Shown: in pieces, positions 36,904 through 47,782 of the stretch
Layout of the letters: each line of letters opens with the position of its first letter
How positions within the stretch are numbered: the first letter of the stretch is position 1
Source of the DNA: Amorphophallus konjac
Taxonomy: Eukaryota > Streptophyta > Magnoliopsida > Alismatales > Araceae
Assembly: GCA_022559845.1 (NCBI GenBank)
Contig: CM040126.1
Span: forward strand, 139,942,064-140,006,063
Length of the DNA: 64,000 nucleotides
Direction: 5' to 3'
The notes under the pieces: model-generated
What the model saw: only the letters and a program-made list of their open reading frames with translations
Told to the model about the DNA's origin: nothing
Databases searched by the model: none
Made by a program: the position numbers and the translations under genes

Positions 36904-37150
36904 CTGCGTCGACGCTGTCAATCAATGGCGTTAACGTAGTGAGGCATTCCAGTAGCCATTAGCCTCGTCTCTTTAGCTGCTGCGTCGACGCTGCTCAATT
37001 GTGGTGTTGACGCAGTGGAATAGCCTGTGACGGTGAATGCTTCTTCAACTGCTGCGTCGACGCTGCTTGCTTGTGGCGTTGACGCAGTGGAAGATATCGT
37101 GAAGGCTTCATCAACTAATGCGTGGACGCTTTAAGCTCCCAGCGTCGACT
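36904..37150. repeat. GTCGAC hairpins of the E LTR
   Basis: Each unit has a 5' arm CTGCGTCGACGC and, about 12 nt later, a 3' arm close to GCGTTGACGCAG, so it can fold as a 12-bp stem with one or two G.U pairs. Examples are 36980-37015 and 37052-37088. The matching units in the other LTR are at about 46370-46615. Confidence 0.85.
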
Positions 37151-37195
37151 CTGTTCCCTTCAGCAACAAGAATGAAGTCATAAGTTTTAAGTATG

Positions 37196-37935
37196 AACTC
37201 TATACAGGCTTTGCAAACACGAATACATTGCATAGAGTTAATGCATGTAAAGGCTTCAAATAAGGAAAGCAGTGTATAGACTTAATGCACATAAAGGCTT
37301 CATGCAAAGAAAAGCAATGTATATACTTGAGGAGTTGACGCTGCATGAAACACTGAGTTGACGCTTCATGAAGCATAGACAGTGTACAGACTTTACCCAC
37401 TGTATGGACTTCATGTAATGCAAACGAATTCGAAGACTTCAGTGTATAGACTATAGACTTTAGATTCGAAGACAATGTGCAAACTTTGAGTTTGAAGACC
37501 AATGTCTAGACTTCAAGTAACACTGTGCATGTACAGACTTGATGGAGCGAAGCGATGTGTAGACATGAAGCTCCATGATGGATGTATAGACTTCAAATAT
37601 CAAAGACGCTAAGGAAGATGGACAATGTACAGACTTGCTGTAACAGTCTGATGTACAGACTTTGCTCAAATGCATGAGACGCTAACTGAGACGCTGGACT
37701 CTGTACAGACTTTGATATTAAGATTGATGTACAGACTTCATGCGTTGACGCTGTACACACTTAGCGAGTTGACGCTGTACACACATCCAATGAAGTGCGT
37801 TGACGCTGTAACATGATGCGTTGACGCTGTGCACACTTAACCAATTCAATTGAAATGCAGTGTGTGGACTTTATCCAAAACGGACGATGTATAGACTCAA
37901 TCGACATGAGAGTTTCCAGTGTATAGACTCATGAC
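37196..37935. repeat. TGTAYAGACTT-type repeats in the E 3' LTR
   Basis: About 23 degenerate copies of TGTAYAGACTTNA are mixed with GAGTTGACGCTG and GCGTTGACGCTG units. The motif is that of the LINE 3' array at 4680-5505. The right LTR copy spans about 46660-47365. Confidence 0.85.
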
Positions 37936-38097
37936 AGTAAGAATTGCAGGCAGCAGTGTATTAAATGCAAAGAACACATAGTCAATCTGATAGAGCAATT
38001 TCATCAAATCAAAAGCAGTTGCCAATAAATCAAAACAATGGTGTTGCTAATGAAATAAAGCAAGTGTCAACATCATCAACATAGAGGGGTCACAACA

Positions 38098-39705
38098 ATT
38101 TCCCCTATTTTGATGATGGCAACCCCATATGAAGTAGAATAGCAACAACCTGTCATAGATATATATGTTTGATGAAAGACATGATGTGTTATGCAGATTG
38201 ACATGCAACTCACTGCCTCAAACTCTCCCTTGGAATATATATGTTTGATGAAAGACATGATGTGTTATGCAGATTGACATGCAACTCACTGCCTCAAACT
38301 CTCCCTTGGAATTCAGAATTCCGACAGATATGTATTCTCCCCCTAGACAATATTCTCCCCCTTTGCCATCAACAAAGAGGAGGGAAAAATTAAATACAAT
38401 GGAGGAATCAAGAGAAGAACTGACTGGCATTCTGAACAGGTGGTTCATGAAGAAGCATTCTAAAGCATAGAGTCTTCAGTCATATGAATTTAGAAACTGC
38501 TATCAGAAGGATTTCTGGTTTAAGAATGATAAAATTTGGAGTTCATGCACTACAAGCAATAGATAAGTTCACTGTGCATGATAAAATAATAAACCAGAAT
38601 CATATTTGCATAAAAGATTCAGTTTCATAATATCTTGCTTTCATAGTCAAAAAAAAATGTTGAGAGAAACCAAGTCATGTATTGAAACTAAACAAATTGA
38701 CACTCATGAACTTTTCTTTTGAAGGAGCAGCATTATCAGTATTAGATCATTTTGAGCATTCAGGTACCATACGTATTTCTGCGTAAGGGTATACGTTTAT
38801 AAGACGCCAATACCCTAGATACTCAACAAGATGGACCATTCTGCCTATGATCAAATTCAACAGAACTGAGTTATACCTTTTTGTATGAGGGTACACGTTT
38901 ATCAGACGCCAGTTACCCCCAGGTACTCAGTGAAACCAGCATGCTGTTTTGAACATTTTAAACAGAGATAGCTGATACACTTCATGACATGAGTGTTGTC
39001 CACTTCTTTGATGGATCACTCAGTTTCTCAGTGATTTACCAGTCATTGCTCTGCCAATATATATATTTTCAATGATTTTCAATGTTTTTCAATATCTTTC
39101 TTAGCTGTCCTTTCTATGTTTCAGAATGACTTGTTCAAGAACAATACACAAACTTAACTTCTCTAACATGATTTCTGATGAGTTTACAGATTTCAGATAT
39201 GATTAGCTTTGTCTAACATGAAATAAGAAAGAGGTTGAGAGTTTTATCAATTTTCAACTTACTTATATACTGATTGCAATCTTTAAGCTCCAATCATTAT
39301 AAGATTTAAACCATTACATCAGTCTTTGAACAAATCAAATTCTTATAAATGAAGAAGTCCATTTTCTACTGCTTAGAAATCAGAACTTACCAACAGATTG
39401 CCATAATGTCAGAGATAAGTATTCAGAGTTAAAGGTTGAATGACTTCAAGAAAGTTGACACCACTCTGAATTTCTAGCAATACTCCCCCTGTCTATATGC
39501 ATGCAACATGGCAAGAATTAATTGAGAGAGAGCTTATGCATAGGTCATGAATGAATGATATGCAAAGACTTGCAAAGACTCGACAAGCTCCCCCTGAATA
39601 TATGCAATGCATGGCAGTTCTACATCCACATTCACATCCACATGATTTATCCAAGCAATCAAAAACAAGTCCACATCAGAGATTTTATTCACAGCGATTA
39701 AACAA
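38098..39705 (-). other. E non-coding 3' region with multiple polypurine tracts
   Basis: It lies between the end of RNase H and the 3' LTR, where some Sireviruses carry an env-like frame; none is visible here. On the minus strand AGGGGGAG tracts occur at 38337-38344, 38355-38362, 39483-39490 and 39589-39596. A near-repeat around GTATACCCTTACGC is at about 38765-38825 and 38870-38935. A 76-bp tandem duplication occupies about 38159-38310. D has a related region. Confidence 0.75.
38159..38310. repeat. 76-bp tandem duplication in E
   Basis: Two adjacent, practically identical copies of a 76-bp unit, the second starting near 38235, just inside the polypurine region. Short minus-strand frames here reflect this duplication. 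Confidence 0.9.
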
Positions 39706-42700
39706 TCATTCATCATGCTGAAATTTACATAAGCCAAGTTCTCTTGTAAGAAACTTAAAATTTTCATTCCCAAGAGGCTTAGTAAAAATGTCAGCAATTT
39801 GTTTTTCAGTTTCTATGAAATTCATTTCAATCTCCTTTTTATTTACAGCATCTCTAAGAAAATGATGTTTTATCTCTATATGCTTCCCAGATTTATCTGA
39901 TAATCTGATAATCAGCCAGGCATATAGCACTAGTATTATCACATAAAAGTGGAATGCATCCCAGATTTATCTGATAATCAGCCATTTGGTGCTTAATCCA
40001 AAGTACTTAGGCTGCACAATTACATGCTGCAACATACTCAGCTTCAGCTGTGGATAATGCTACAGTGTGTTGCTTCTTAGATGCCCAAGACACTAGACAG
40101 CCACCAAGGAATTGACAGTAGCCACTAGTACTTTTTCTATCTACTCGACACCCAGCATAGTCTGCATCAGTGTAGGCAAGAAGCACTAACTCACACTTAG
40201 CAGGATACCAGAGACCTAGTTCTTGGGTGCCTAGTAAATACCTAAAAATCTTTTCACAGCTTTAAAGTGATTTTCTTTAGGACTGGCCTGAAATCTAGAG
40301 CATAAACACACAGTAAATTGTATGTCAGGCCTAGATGCTGTAAGATAGAGAAGAGATCCGATCATACCTCTGTATAGCCTTTGGTCCACAGGTTTACCTT
40401 TAGAATCTTCATCCAAACTAGTTGATGTACCCATTGAAGTAGCTATTTCCTTGAGGTTGTCCATTTTGTACTTCTTCAATAAGTTCTTTACATACTTGGA
40501 CTGAGAGATAAAAATGCCATCTTCTGTTTGTGTAACCTGCAGTCCAAGAAATAGTTTGAGCTCACCCATTGAGCTTATTTCAAACTCATCAGTCATTATT
40601 TGAGAGAATTCCTCACACAATTTGGGGTTAGTTGACCCAAACACAATGTCATCCACATAAATCTGAATGATAAGAATATCTGGATGGCTTACCTTGGTAA
40701 ACAATGTTTGATCAACTATACCTCTTGTGAAGTTCTTGTTGGTGAGGAATTTGCTCAACCTGTCATACCAAGCTCTAGGAGCTTGCTTTAAACCATAGAG
40801 AGCTTTGTTGAGCTTGTAAACATGATTAGGTAAATCTAAACATTCAAACCCAGGAGGCTGTCTCACATATACATCCTCATTAATTTCTCCATTTAGAAAA
40901 GCAGATTTCACATCCATCTGCTGAAGGTTTATTCCTAGGGAACATGCATAAGCCAATAAAATTCTTATTGCTTCTAACCTAGCTACAGGGGCAAAAAACT
41001 CTTCAAAGTCTATTCCAAATTCCTGATTGTACCCCTGAGCTACAAGTCTGGCTTTATTTTTAATAACATTCCCCGCTTCATCAGTTTTGTTTCTAAATAC
41101 CCATTTAGTCCCTATGACTGTTTCATGATCAGGAGGTGGAACCAAATGCCACACCTTATTCCTGTCAAACTGATTGAGCTCCTCATGCATGGCATTAATC
41201 CAATGCACATCTTGGAGAGCACAGTCAATGGACTTGGGTTCTATGTTTGATACAAAAGCATAAGCATTCAGTTCATGTTGAATTCTTAAGTGGCCTCTAG
41301 TCCTAAGGGGGTCATGCAGATTTCCAATAACATTATCTACAGGATGATCCTTGAGAAATCTAATATTTGCAATTGGAGTATCATGAACTTGATTTACCTC
41401 CCCCTGAACTGTAGGCTCCTCTTCATTAAGCTCTTTATGTTCTTCTTCATCCTCGGATTTGTCTGCAGGATCTCCTTCCTTCAGAATTTCACCATTGGTT
41501 TCGTTCCTGCATTGACCAACATTAGAATTTGCCGAAGATTCATCAAAAACTATGTGTGGAGATTCTTCAACAGTTTGAGTTCAGATTGTACACTCTGTAT
41601 GCTCAGGTGTTTTCAGAATAGCCAAGAAAAATTCCTGGTTCTCCTTTAGGTTCAAATTTATCAAGGTCCTTTTTATCATTTATGTGAATGAAACATTTAC
41701 AACCAAAAATCTTGAAGTGAGCAATAGAAGGTTTCTTACCTTTTAATATCTCATATGGTGTTTGCTGGGTAGAAGGTCTTACCATGGCTCTGTTAATTAC
41801 ATAACAGGCAGTGTTCACTGCTTCAGCCCAAAATTTCCTTGGTAGACCACCTTCGACAAGGAGTGTACGACCCATTTCCACTAGGGTTCTGTTCCTTCTC
41901 TCCACAACTCCATTCTGCTCAGGTGTCCTTGGTGAGGAATACCTGTGGTTGATTCCATTTGACCTGCAAAATTCATCAAATTGTGAGTTTTCAAACTCAC
42001 CTCCATGATCAGACAAAATATTTTCAATTTTCTGATTTGTTTTAACATAAAACTCCTGAAATTCTGAGAAAGCATCACTCTTATTAGATAAGAAGTAAAC
42101 CCAAGTATACCTAGAAAAGTCATCTACCATGACAAACCCATACCTCCTCCCTGATAGGCTGACAGATCTAGTTGGCCCAAAAAGGTCCATATGTATCAGC
42201 TCATAGGGTTTGGAAGACAGATTTTCAGTTCTAGACTTGAATGACTTTCTAGTTATCTTTGATTGAGTGCATGCATCACAGATTTTATTTTATTTCTTGA
42301 ATGAGACTTCAGGAAGTCCTCTAACCATGCCATGCTTGTTTAATTTGTGCACAACAGTGTAGCTTGCATGACCTAACCTACGATGCCATAAAAATGCTAT
42401 GTCTTCTCTACTGGCAGTAAGGCAAAGGTTAGTGTGTTGAATTTCATCTAAATTTATCATGTAAGTATTATTTATTCTCTTTCCAAAAAATTTGACAATA
42501 TCAGAATCAGGTTCAAAAACCTTGCAGCATTGAGAATTAAATAAAACATTGTAACCTTTATCACATAACTGGCTGATGCTAAGTAGATTATAGGCTAGCC
42601 CTTCAACCAGCATAACATCATCAATGCAGCAGGTAGAACACTTACCTACCTTACCTGATCCGATAATCCTACCCTTTGTGTTGCTTCCAAAGGTGACAAG

Positions 42701-42820
42701 GCCTTCTACTTTCTCAGTCAGTATGCAAAATTTGGCCTTATCTCCTGTCATATACCTGGAGCAGCCGCTATCCATGTACCACAAGTTGTTCTTGGCTGCC
42801 AGGCATACCTGCATACACAA
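39706..42820 (-). pseudogene. Element E pol: protease - integrase - reverse transcriptase - RNase H
   Basis: The protease has Y-M-D-S-G-C-S near 42780. The GAG-pre-integrase knuckle H-R-R-L-G-H-A...C-D-A-C follows, then the integrase core (M-D-L-F-G-P at 42190, S-D-H-G-G-E-F-E, E-Q-N-G-V-V-E-R-R-N-R-T). RT (about 41208-40231) has [17 protein letters not shown] and the catalytic Y-V-D-D-I. RNase H has Y-T-D-A-D-Y-A-G near 40170 and the K-H-I-E-I-K-H-H-F...I-A-D-I-F-T-K-P-L end near 39780. Lesions: in-frame stops at 42290-42292 and 41603-41605, a frame change between 41603 and 41208, a one-base loss near 40240 and a small duplication near 39890-39985 within RNase H. It follows the gag frame directly after one stop codon. 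Confidence 0.93.
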
Positions 42821-45271
42821 TTAGGTAGAGAAGTTTGGAACCCAAGACTGACTGGGCTCCAATGTAAATGAGCTAGAAGCAAAGCAGGAAAGCAAATGTT
42901 TCGGAATCCACATTTGTTTAAATGAATTTTGTTCAGTGGATCCTACAGATTTTCTTCTGTTGTTGTTCCTTTTCTTTTTATTGTTATTTTTCTTATTGGC
43001 AGCAGCATGATTATTGACAGTGTTGTTATTTTTGTGCCAGTGCCTTGGCCAGGGTATGTCCACAAAATTTTGGCCATGGTAGTTCCTGGGCTGGCTATGA
43101 AAATATTGATTTCTAGATGTCCAGTAACCATACACATTGACCCAATTTCTACTGTAAGGTCTTTGATATTGAGCACCCTGGTGTGCAAGACCTGTAAACC
43201 TACCCTGAGTTCTACACCACTCTGACCTATTGAGGTAGGTTGGCTGTGCATTGTAGTGGGTCTGAGCTCTGGGTTGATGAAGATAATTGGGTTGACTCCT
43301 AGCATGACTTTGTCTCCCCTGTACTTTGAACCCTGCTGACCTATACACAGGTTTGTATTGGGTCTTCTTAAGAGGTGGAGGTGTTGATGGAGACTGGGTT
43401 ACCTTGACCTGGGGTTTACTGGACTGTGTAGGTTGACCCCTAACCTTAGTCTGAACCCTAGGATTCTGCTTAGATGTGCTAGCTCTACTAGGTTCACTGA
43501 GTTTTTGTTTACCCTTTTCCTCAGCACTGGTCTTTTTCAGATTAGCAGTTTTGTTCATTAAATTTGTTGAGTTCATGCTAATTAGAGGTCCCTTTTCCTT
43601 TTGAGCAACAAATGAAATTGTTTTCATTCCGAATGTTTTTGTTGCACTAGAATTAAATCCTAGGCCCTCTTTTCTGAAATTAACCTTTGACCCTAACAAA
43701 GCATTTAAGTTATCTGTTCCTTGGGTCATTTTCTCAATGATTTTCATTTTATCCTCATTGTCTTTCTGAAGTTCATCAATAGCCTTTTTCAGCTCATTGT
43801 TGACATTAAGGACAGCTTCATATTTTTCAGAGATAATTTTGACTTCACTTTCACATTTCTGAATCTTTAGCTTCCATTCATCAATTTCATTTTCAAGCCT
43901 TAGATTCTCTTCCATATAAGCTTTTAACTCATTTTTGATTTCATCTTCTTCAGAGCATGTGAGTTTCAATTCATCAATCTCAGATTCCAAACATGCAATT
44001 TTATCAGATAAAGTTTTATCATTTTGCATGGAGTTGATTTTTCTTCTAAGATGCCTATTCTCTTTTCTAATATCATCAGCTCTATCAGCTATGTCATGAT
44101 AAGCATCTACCCAATCAGTAATTGTGAAGTTTTCAAATCTAGTGATTACCTCATCTATGTCCTCCTCTCTATCTTCGGAGCTTGTTGCCATAAGGCAAAT
44201 GGGTTGTTCAGATTTGGCTTCACTATCTGAGCTGCTGCTGAAAGAGCCTTCATCTTCATCACTCCATGTGGTGATCATAGCTCTTCCCTTCTTGGTTTTC
44301 TTCTTTGACCTGTCCTTATGTTTCTGATTGTCTGGACAGTCAATTTTCAGATGTCCTGGTTTCCTGCATTGATAACAGACATTAGCTTCATTTTTCTTTG
44401 CAGGTTTAGATTTATACCTTTTATCCTTTCGGTCACTACTGTATTTCTTCTGACCGAACCGTCCTGCTCCCTTTCTGAGAAATCGCCTAAACTCTCTAGT
44501 CGTCATGGCTATCTCAGATTGAGTCACATCTTCCTCTTCATTTAGGTTCTCCTCTGATGATGAAGAGCTGCTGGAGCTGGATTTTGTTGAGTTGCTGGAA
44601 CTAGCCTTCAGCGCTATCGGCTTCCTCTTCCTCTCGGCTTCATCTGTCCTTGGCATGTTTATCTCATATGCCATTAGTGAGCCAATCAGCTCATCAGATT
44701 TAGTATTACGCAGGTCCCTTGACTCCTCCATCACAGTTGCTTTGGTGTGCCAATTGGGAGTCAGGGAGCGTAGAATTCTCCTTACTACATCATACTCTGC
44801 CTGAGGTTTCCCAAAACCTCTGAGGCCATTGGTTATGACAGTCAGCCGAGCGTACATTTCGCTGATGGACTCGTTCTGCTTCATCTTGAAGGCTTCATAC
44901 TCAGATACAAGAAGATTGGCCTTCTCCTCTCTTACTTGAGATGTCCCTTCATGAATTACTTCCAACGCATCCCACATCTCCTTAGCTGATTTGCAAGCAG
45001 ACACACGGGAGAATTCTGTAGGATGCAGAGCGCACTGGATAGCATTAATAGCACTCCAATTCAGCATGGACCTTCTGATCTCCTCTTTGGTCCATACATC
45101 TTCATTCGGGGACAGCTCATAAGGTCCCTTGCTGACAATCTTCCAAATCTCATAATCCTTAGCCCTGAGGAACACTTGCATACGGTTCTTCCAGTATGCG
45201 TAGTTTGATCCATCAAAGAATGGGGGCTTCGTTGTTGAGTGACCTTCGGCAATCATCCCTCGAGCATCCAT
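42821..45271 (-). CDS. Element E gag, intact (816 codons)
   Basis: This is the longest intact frame in the window. The N-terminal half is the copia gag domain (F-F-D-G-S-N-Y-A-Y-W-K-N at residues 18-29, M-Y-A-R-L, W-H-T-K-A-T-V near 174-180). A Ser-rich run at 224-239 is followed by an acidic stretch and a CCHC zinc knuckle with Cys299, Cys302, His307 and Cys312. A long coiled-coil region lies at about 400-530, then an Asn/Gln/Arg/Tyr-rich tail. The last residues have M-W-I-P-K and S-W-V-P-N-F motifs. The large gag with coiled coil is typical of Sireviruses. It ends in TAA (42821-42823), and pol continues in the same frame, so readthrough or another recoding step is implied. The start ATG was chosen because the matching A frame begins at the same A-E-G-H-S block. 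Confidence 0.93.
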   Translation of the reverse strand: MDARGMIAEGHSTTKPPFFDGSNYAYWKNRMQVFLRAKDYEIWKIVSKGPYELSPNEDVWTKEEIRRSMLNWSAINAIQCALHPTEFSRVSACKSAKEMWDALEVIHEGTSQVREEKANLLVSEYEAFKMKQNESISEMYARLTVITNGLRGFGKPQAEYDVVRRILRSLTPNWHTKATVMEESRDLRNTKSDELIGSLMAYEINMPRTDEAERKRKPIALKASSSNSTKSSSSSSSSSEENLNEEEDVTQSEIAMTTREFRRFLRKGAGRFGQKKYSSDRKDKRYKSKPAKKNEANVCYQCRKPGHLKIDCPDNQKHKDRSKKKTKKGRAMITTWSDEDEGSFSSSSDSEAKSEQPICLMATSSEDREEDIDEVITRFENFTITDWVDAYHDIADRADDIRKENRHLRRKINSMQNDKTLSDKIACLESEIDELKLTCSEEDEIKNELKAYMEENLRLENEIDEWKLKIQKCESEVKIISEKYEAVLNVNNELKKAIDELQKDNEDKMKIIEKMTQGTDNLNALLGSKVNFRKEGLGFNSSATKTFGMKTISFVAQKEKGPLISMNSTNLMNKTANLKKTSAEEKGKQKLSEPSRASTSKQNPRVQTKVRGQPTQSSKPQVKVTQSPSTPPPLKKTQYKPVYRSAGFKVQGRQSHARSQPNYLHQPRAQTHYNAQPTYLNRSEWCRTQGRFTGLAHQGAQYQRPYSRNWVNVYGYWTSRNQYFHSQPRNYHGQNFVDIPWPRHWHKNNNTVNNHAAANKKNNNKKKRNNNRRKSVGSTEQNSFKQMWIPKHLLSCFASSSFTLEPSQSWVPNFST

Positions 45272-45316
45272 CTCTGCCTATTCTCTTCGGGCGATGAGTC
45301 CCTGTAGAAGAGTTAG

Positions 45317-45328
45317 GCTCTGATACCA
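45317..45328 (-). promoter_or_regulatory. Element E primer binding site
   Basis: On the minus strand TGGTATCAGAGC, an exact initiator-Met tRNA complement, two nt inside the 5' LTR. Confidence 0.93.
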
Positions 45329-45330
45329 AG

Positions 45331-47530
45331 TGTTGTGTTAGATGGACGCAGTCTATCTCCACTAAGTGTGGATCTAGAGGGGGGTGAATAGATCAAGTTG
45401 CCTAATTTAAAAACTATTGTAAGTTCTAAAGCGGAATTTAGGCAAACATCAGTTAAGCTAAAAGAAGAATGCTAGACATGAGCATGAGCGATGAAACCAA
45501 ATAAGCTAAGCAAGAATTCCCATTGCACACAGATCACACAAAAGCACAAACACACTGCACCCACAATTTTTAGGTGGTTCGGTCAACGACCTACGTCCAC
45601 CCCACACTCAACCGAGTATGGCTTCCTGCTGCGCAGCACAGCTTGCGTCCGCTGGGCTTTACAGCTTGGCCAAACAATCCGCTGATACACAGCTTCGCTG
45701 GGCACTACAGCTTGCTGACCAGAGGATCTGATCCTCTGCAACCGCTGGGGAAATACAGCTTAACCCATCTAGTGGAGACTACCACTGCAAGACCGCTGAC
45801 GCACAGCTTGAAGAAACAATGATCGGAAATGAAAGACAGAATCAAAACGAAAAAGCAAAACCCAAAAGCAATGTAGCTCTTAAAGAACAAATCTCAGCTC
45901 TAGTTTTGAACCACGAGACTGAGATACAAACTCTCTCACTCTCACTCTCGATCAGCTCTCTCTCAACTCAATCTCTCTCGATCTCTTCCTCTCTCTTTTT
46001 CTTCTTCTTCCTCTATTTCTTCTTCTTCTCTGTATCTTCTTCTTCTCTCTTTTCTTTCTGTGGATCGAAGGAGCCTTGCTGTGGCTCTATAGACTTTCTC
46101 CCTTCTCTTCGATCTAATTTCTTCTGTGGAAGAAGACTTGTTTATATAACAGCAACAACAGCAGGCGTGTGCTCTCCACGTTTCCCGCCTAAAGCATTTG
46201 GACCACGTGGCAGCATCCAATGGAGTGTCAGTACACGTGTCCTCATCTGGATACCTTATCCTTCTCGGATCACGAGCCAGGTACCTCGGATCACGTGCCC
46301 CTCATCAGCCTCTTCAGTTCGATGTATAGAGTTCTCAGCTCACGTGCTCAATGACAGCAGTCTGTCTTGCTGCGTCGACGCTGTCAATCAATGGCGTTAA
46401 CGCAGTGAGGCATTCCAGTAGCCATTAGCCTCGTCTCTTTAGCTACTGCGTCGACGCTGCTCAATTGTGGTGTTGACGCTGTGGAATAGCCTGTGACGGT
46501 GAATGCTTCTTCAACTGCTGCGTCGACGCTGCTTGCTTGTGGCGTTGACGCAGTGGAAGATATCGTGAAGGCTTCATCAACTGATGCGTGGACGCTTTAA
46601 GCTCCCAGCGTCGACTCTGTTCCCTTCAGCAACAAGAATGAAGTCATAAGTTTTAAGTATGAACTCTGTACAGGCTTTGCAAACACGAATACATTGCATA
46701 TAGTTAATGCATGTAAAGGCTTCAAATAAGGAAAGCAGTGTATAGACTTAATGCACGTAAAGGCTTCATGCAAAGAAAAGCAATGTATATACTTGAGGAG
46801 TTGACGTTGCATGAAACACTGAGTTGACGCTTCATGAAGCATAGACAGTGTACAGACTTTACCCACTGTATGGACTTCATGTAATGCAAACGAATGCGAA
46901 GACTTTAGTGTATAGACTTTAGATTCGAAGACAATGTGCAGACTTTGAGTTTGAAGACCAATGTCTAGACTTCAAGTAACACTGTGGATGTACAGACTTG
47001 ATGGAGCGAAGCGATGTGTAGACATGAAGCTCCACGATGGATGTATAGACTTCAAATATCAAAGACGCTAAGGAAGACGGACAATGTACAGACTTTGCTA
47101 AAATGCATGAGACGCTAACTGAGACGCTGGACTCTGTACAGACTTTGATATTAAGATTGATGTATAAACTTCATGCGTTGATGCTGTACACACTTAGCGA
47201 GTTGACGCTGTACACACATCCAATGAAGTGCGTTGACGCTGTAACATGATGCGTTGACGCTGTGCACACTTAACTAATTCAATTGAAATGCAGTGTGTGG
47301 ACTTTATCCAAAACGGACGATGTATAGACTCAATCGACATGAGAGTTTCTAGTGTATAGACTCATGACAGTAAGAATTGCAGGCAGCAGTGTATTAAATG
47401 CAAAGAACACATAGTCAATCTGATAGAGCAATTTCATCAAATCAAAAGTAGTTGCCAATCAATCAAAACAATGGTGTTGCCAATGAAATAAAGCAAGTGT
47501 CAACATCATCAACATAGAGGGGTCACAACA
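45331..47530 (-). repeat. Element E 5' LTR (right copy)
   Basis: It has the same layout as the left copy and would be the active promoter copy. It keeps four CACGTG boxes (46204, 46234, 46292, 46341) and the TATA box at 46141-46149. A 21-nt insertion near 46270-46290 is flanked by repeats of CTCGGATCACG, suggesting slippage. Confidence 0.93.
46141..46346 (-). promoter_or_regulatory. Core promoter of E: TATA box with upstream G-box cluster
   Basis: On the minus strand TTATATAAA (46141-46149) is preceded by four CACGTG palindromes at about 55, 85, 143 and 192 bp upstream, and by one E2F-like GGCGGGAAA in the 46170-46190 region (36736-36744 in the other LTR). CACGTG is the G-box bound by plant bZIP and bHLH factors. 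Left-LTR copies are at 36759, 36789 and 36826; the fourth has become CACATG. Confidence 0.7.
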
Positions 47531-47535
47531 ACCAT

Positions 47536-47782
47536 CCTTGAACATGAAGGAGATTTACAACTTGTTTTGAATCATGGACATTAAAATACTCATGCAAGCA
47601 TGGGTTTTACTTGTAAATGATGTCCACCATGGATGTTTATCCTGCAAAGCAAGATAATCAAAATATAAGCTCTTTTCACATCAACGGACATTGTCCACAA
47701 CACATGAGAACATGAATAACCATTCAAGTAAAAGGCCAAGCAACAAGGTCATTTTGTAATCATCAAAATCACATACACAACA
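47536..47782 (-). repeat. Element D 3' LTR (left copy), second part
   Basis: It resumes after the second ACCAT (47531-47535) and matches about 56232-56478 of the other LTR. It ends ..CATACACAACA. The minus-strand purine-rich stretch just beyond it is the polypurine tract. Confidence 0.9.

Larger units (their letters stand above)
35886..38097 (-). repeat. Element E 3' LTR (left copy)
   Basis: It is 2.2 kb. On the minus strand it begins TGTTGTGACCCCTC with U3 rightmost. Reading leftward, U3 holds TGTAYAG-type repeats (37930-37196), GTCGAC hairpins (37150-36904), CACGTG boxes (36831-36759) and a TTATATAAA box (36696-36704), followed by R/U5 with the shared hairpin block. Confidence 0.93.
35886..47530 (-). 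mobile_element. Element E: Sirevirus (Ty1/copia), youngest insertion in the nest
   Basis: It is 11.6 kb with LTRs 35886-38097 and 45331-47530, perfect target duplication ACCAT (35881-35885, 47531-47535), PBS, intact gag, and pol in the copia order protease - integrase - RT - RNase H. LTRs differ at 2 of the first 120 nt; the right one carries an extra 21 nt. The pol frame has a few stops and shifts. It lies in the 3' LTR of D; the undisturbed counterpart of the insertion site is at about 56220-56235. Confidence 0.96.

Noticed and set aside
36374..36934. A 186-codon Ser-rich frame in E, repeated at 45819-46400
   Set aside because: It lies antisense within the two LTR copies and reads through a CT-rich leader and the promoter; it is LTR sequence.
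38098..39705. An env-like gene in the 3' region of E, as found in some Sireviruses
   Set aside because: No open frame longer than about 90 codons, no signal peptide or membrane segment, and a conserved non-coding layout shared with D.
42821..45271. The intact 816-codon frame as a host gene with a zinc knuckle
   Set aside because: It lies between PBS and pol of element E, and its N-terminal domain matches the gag of A and D.
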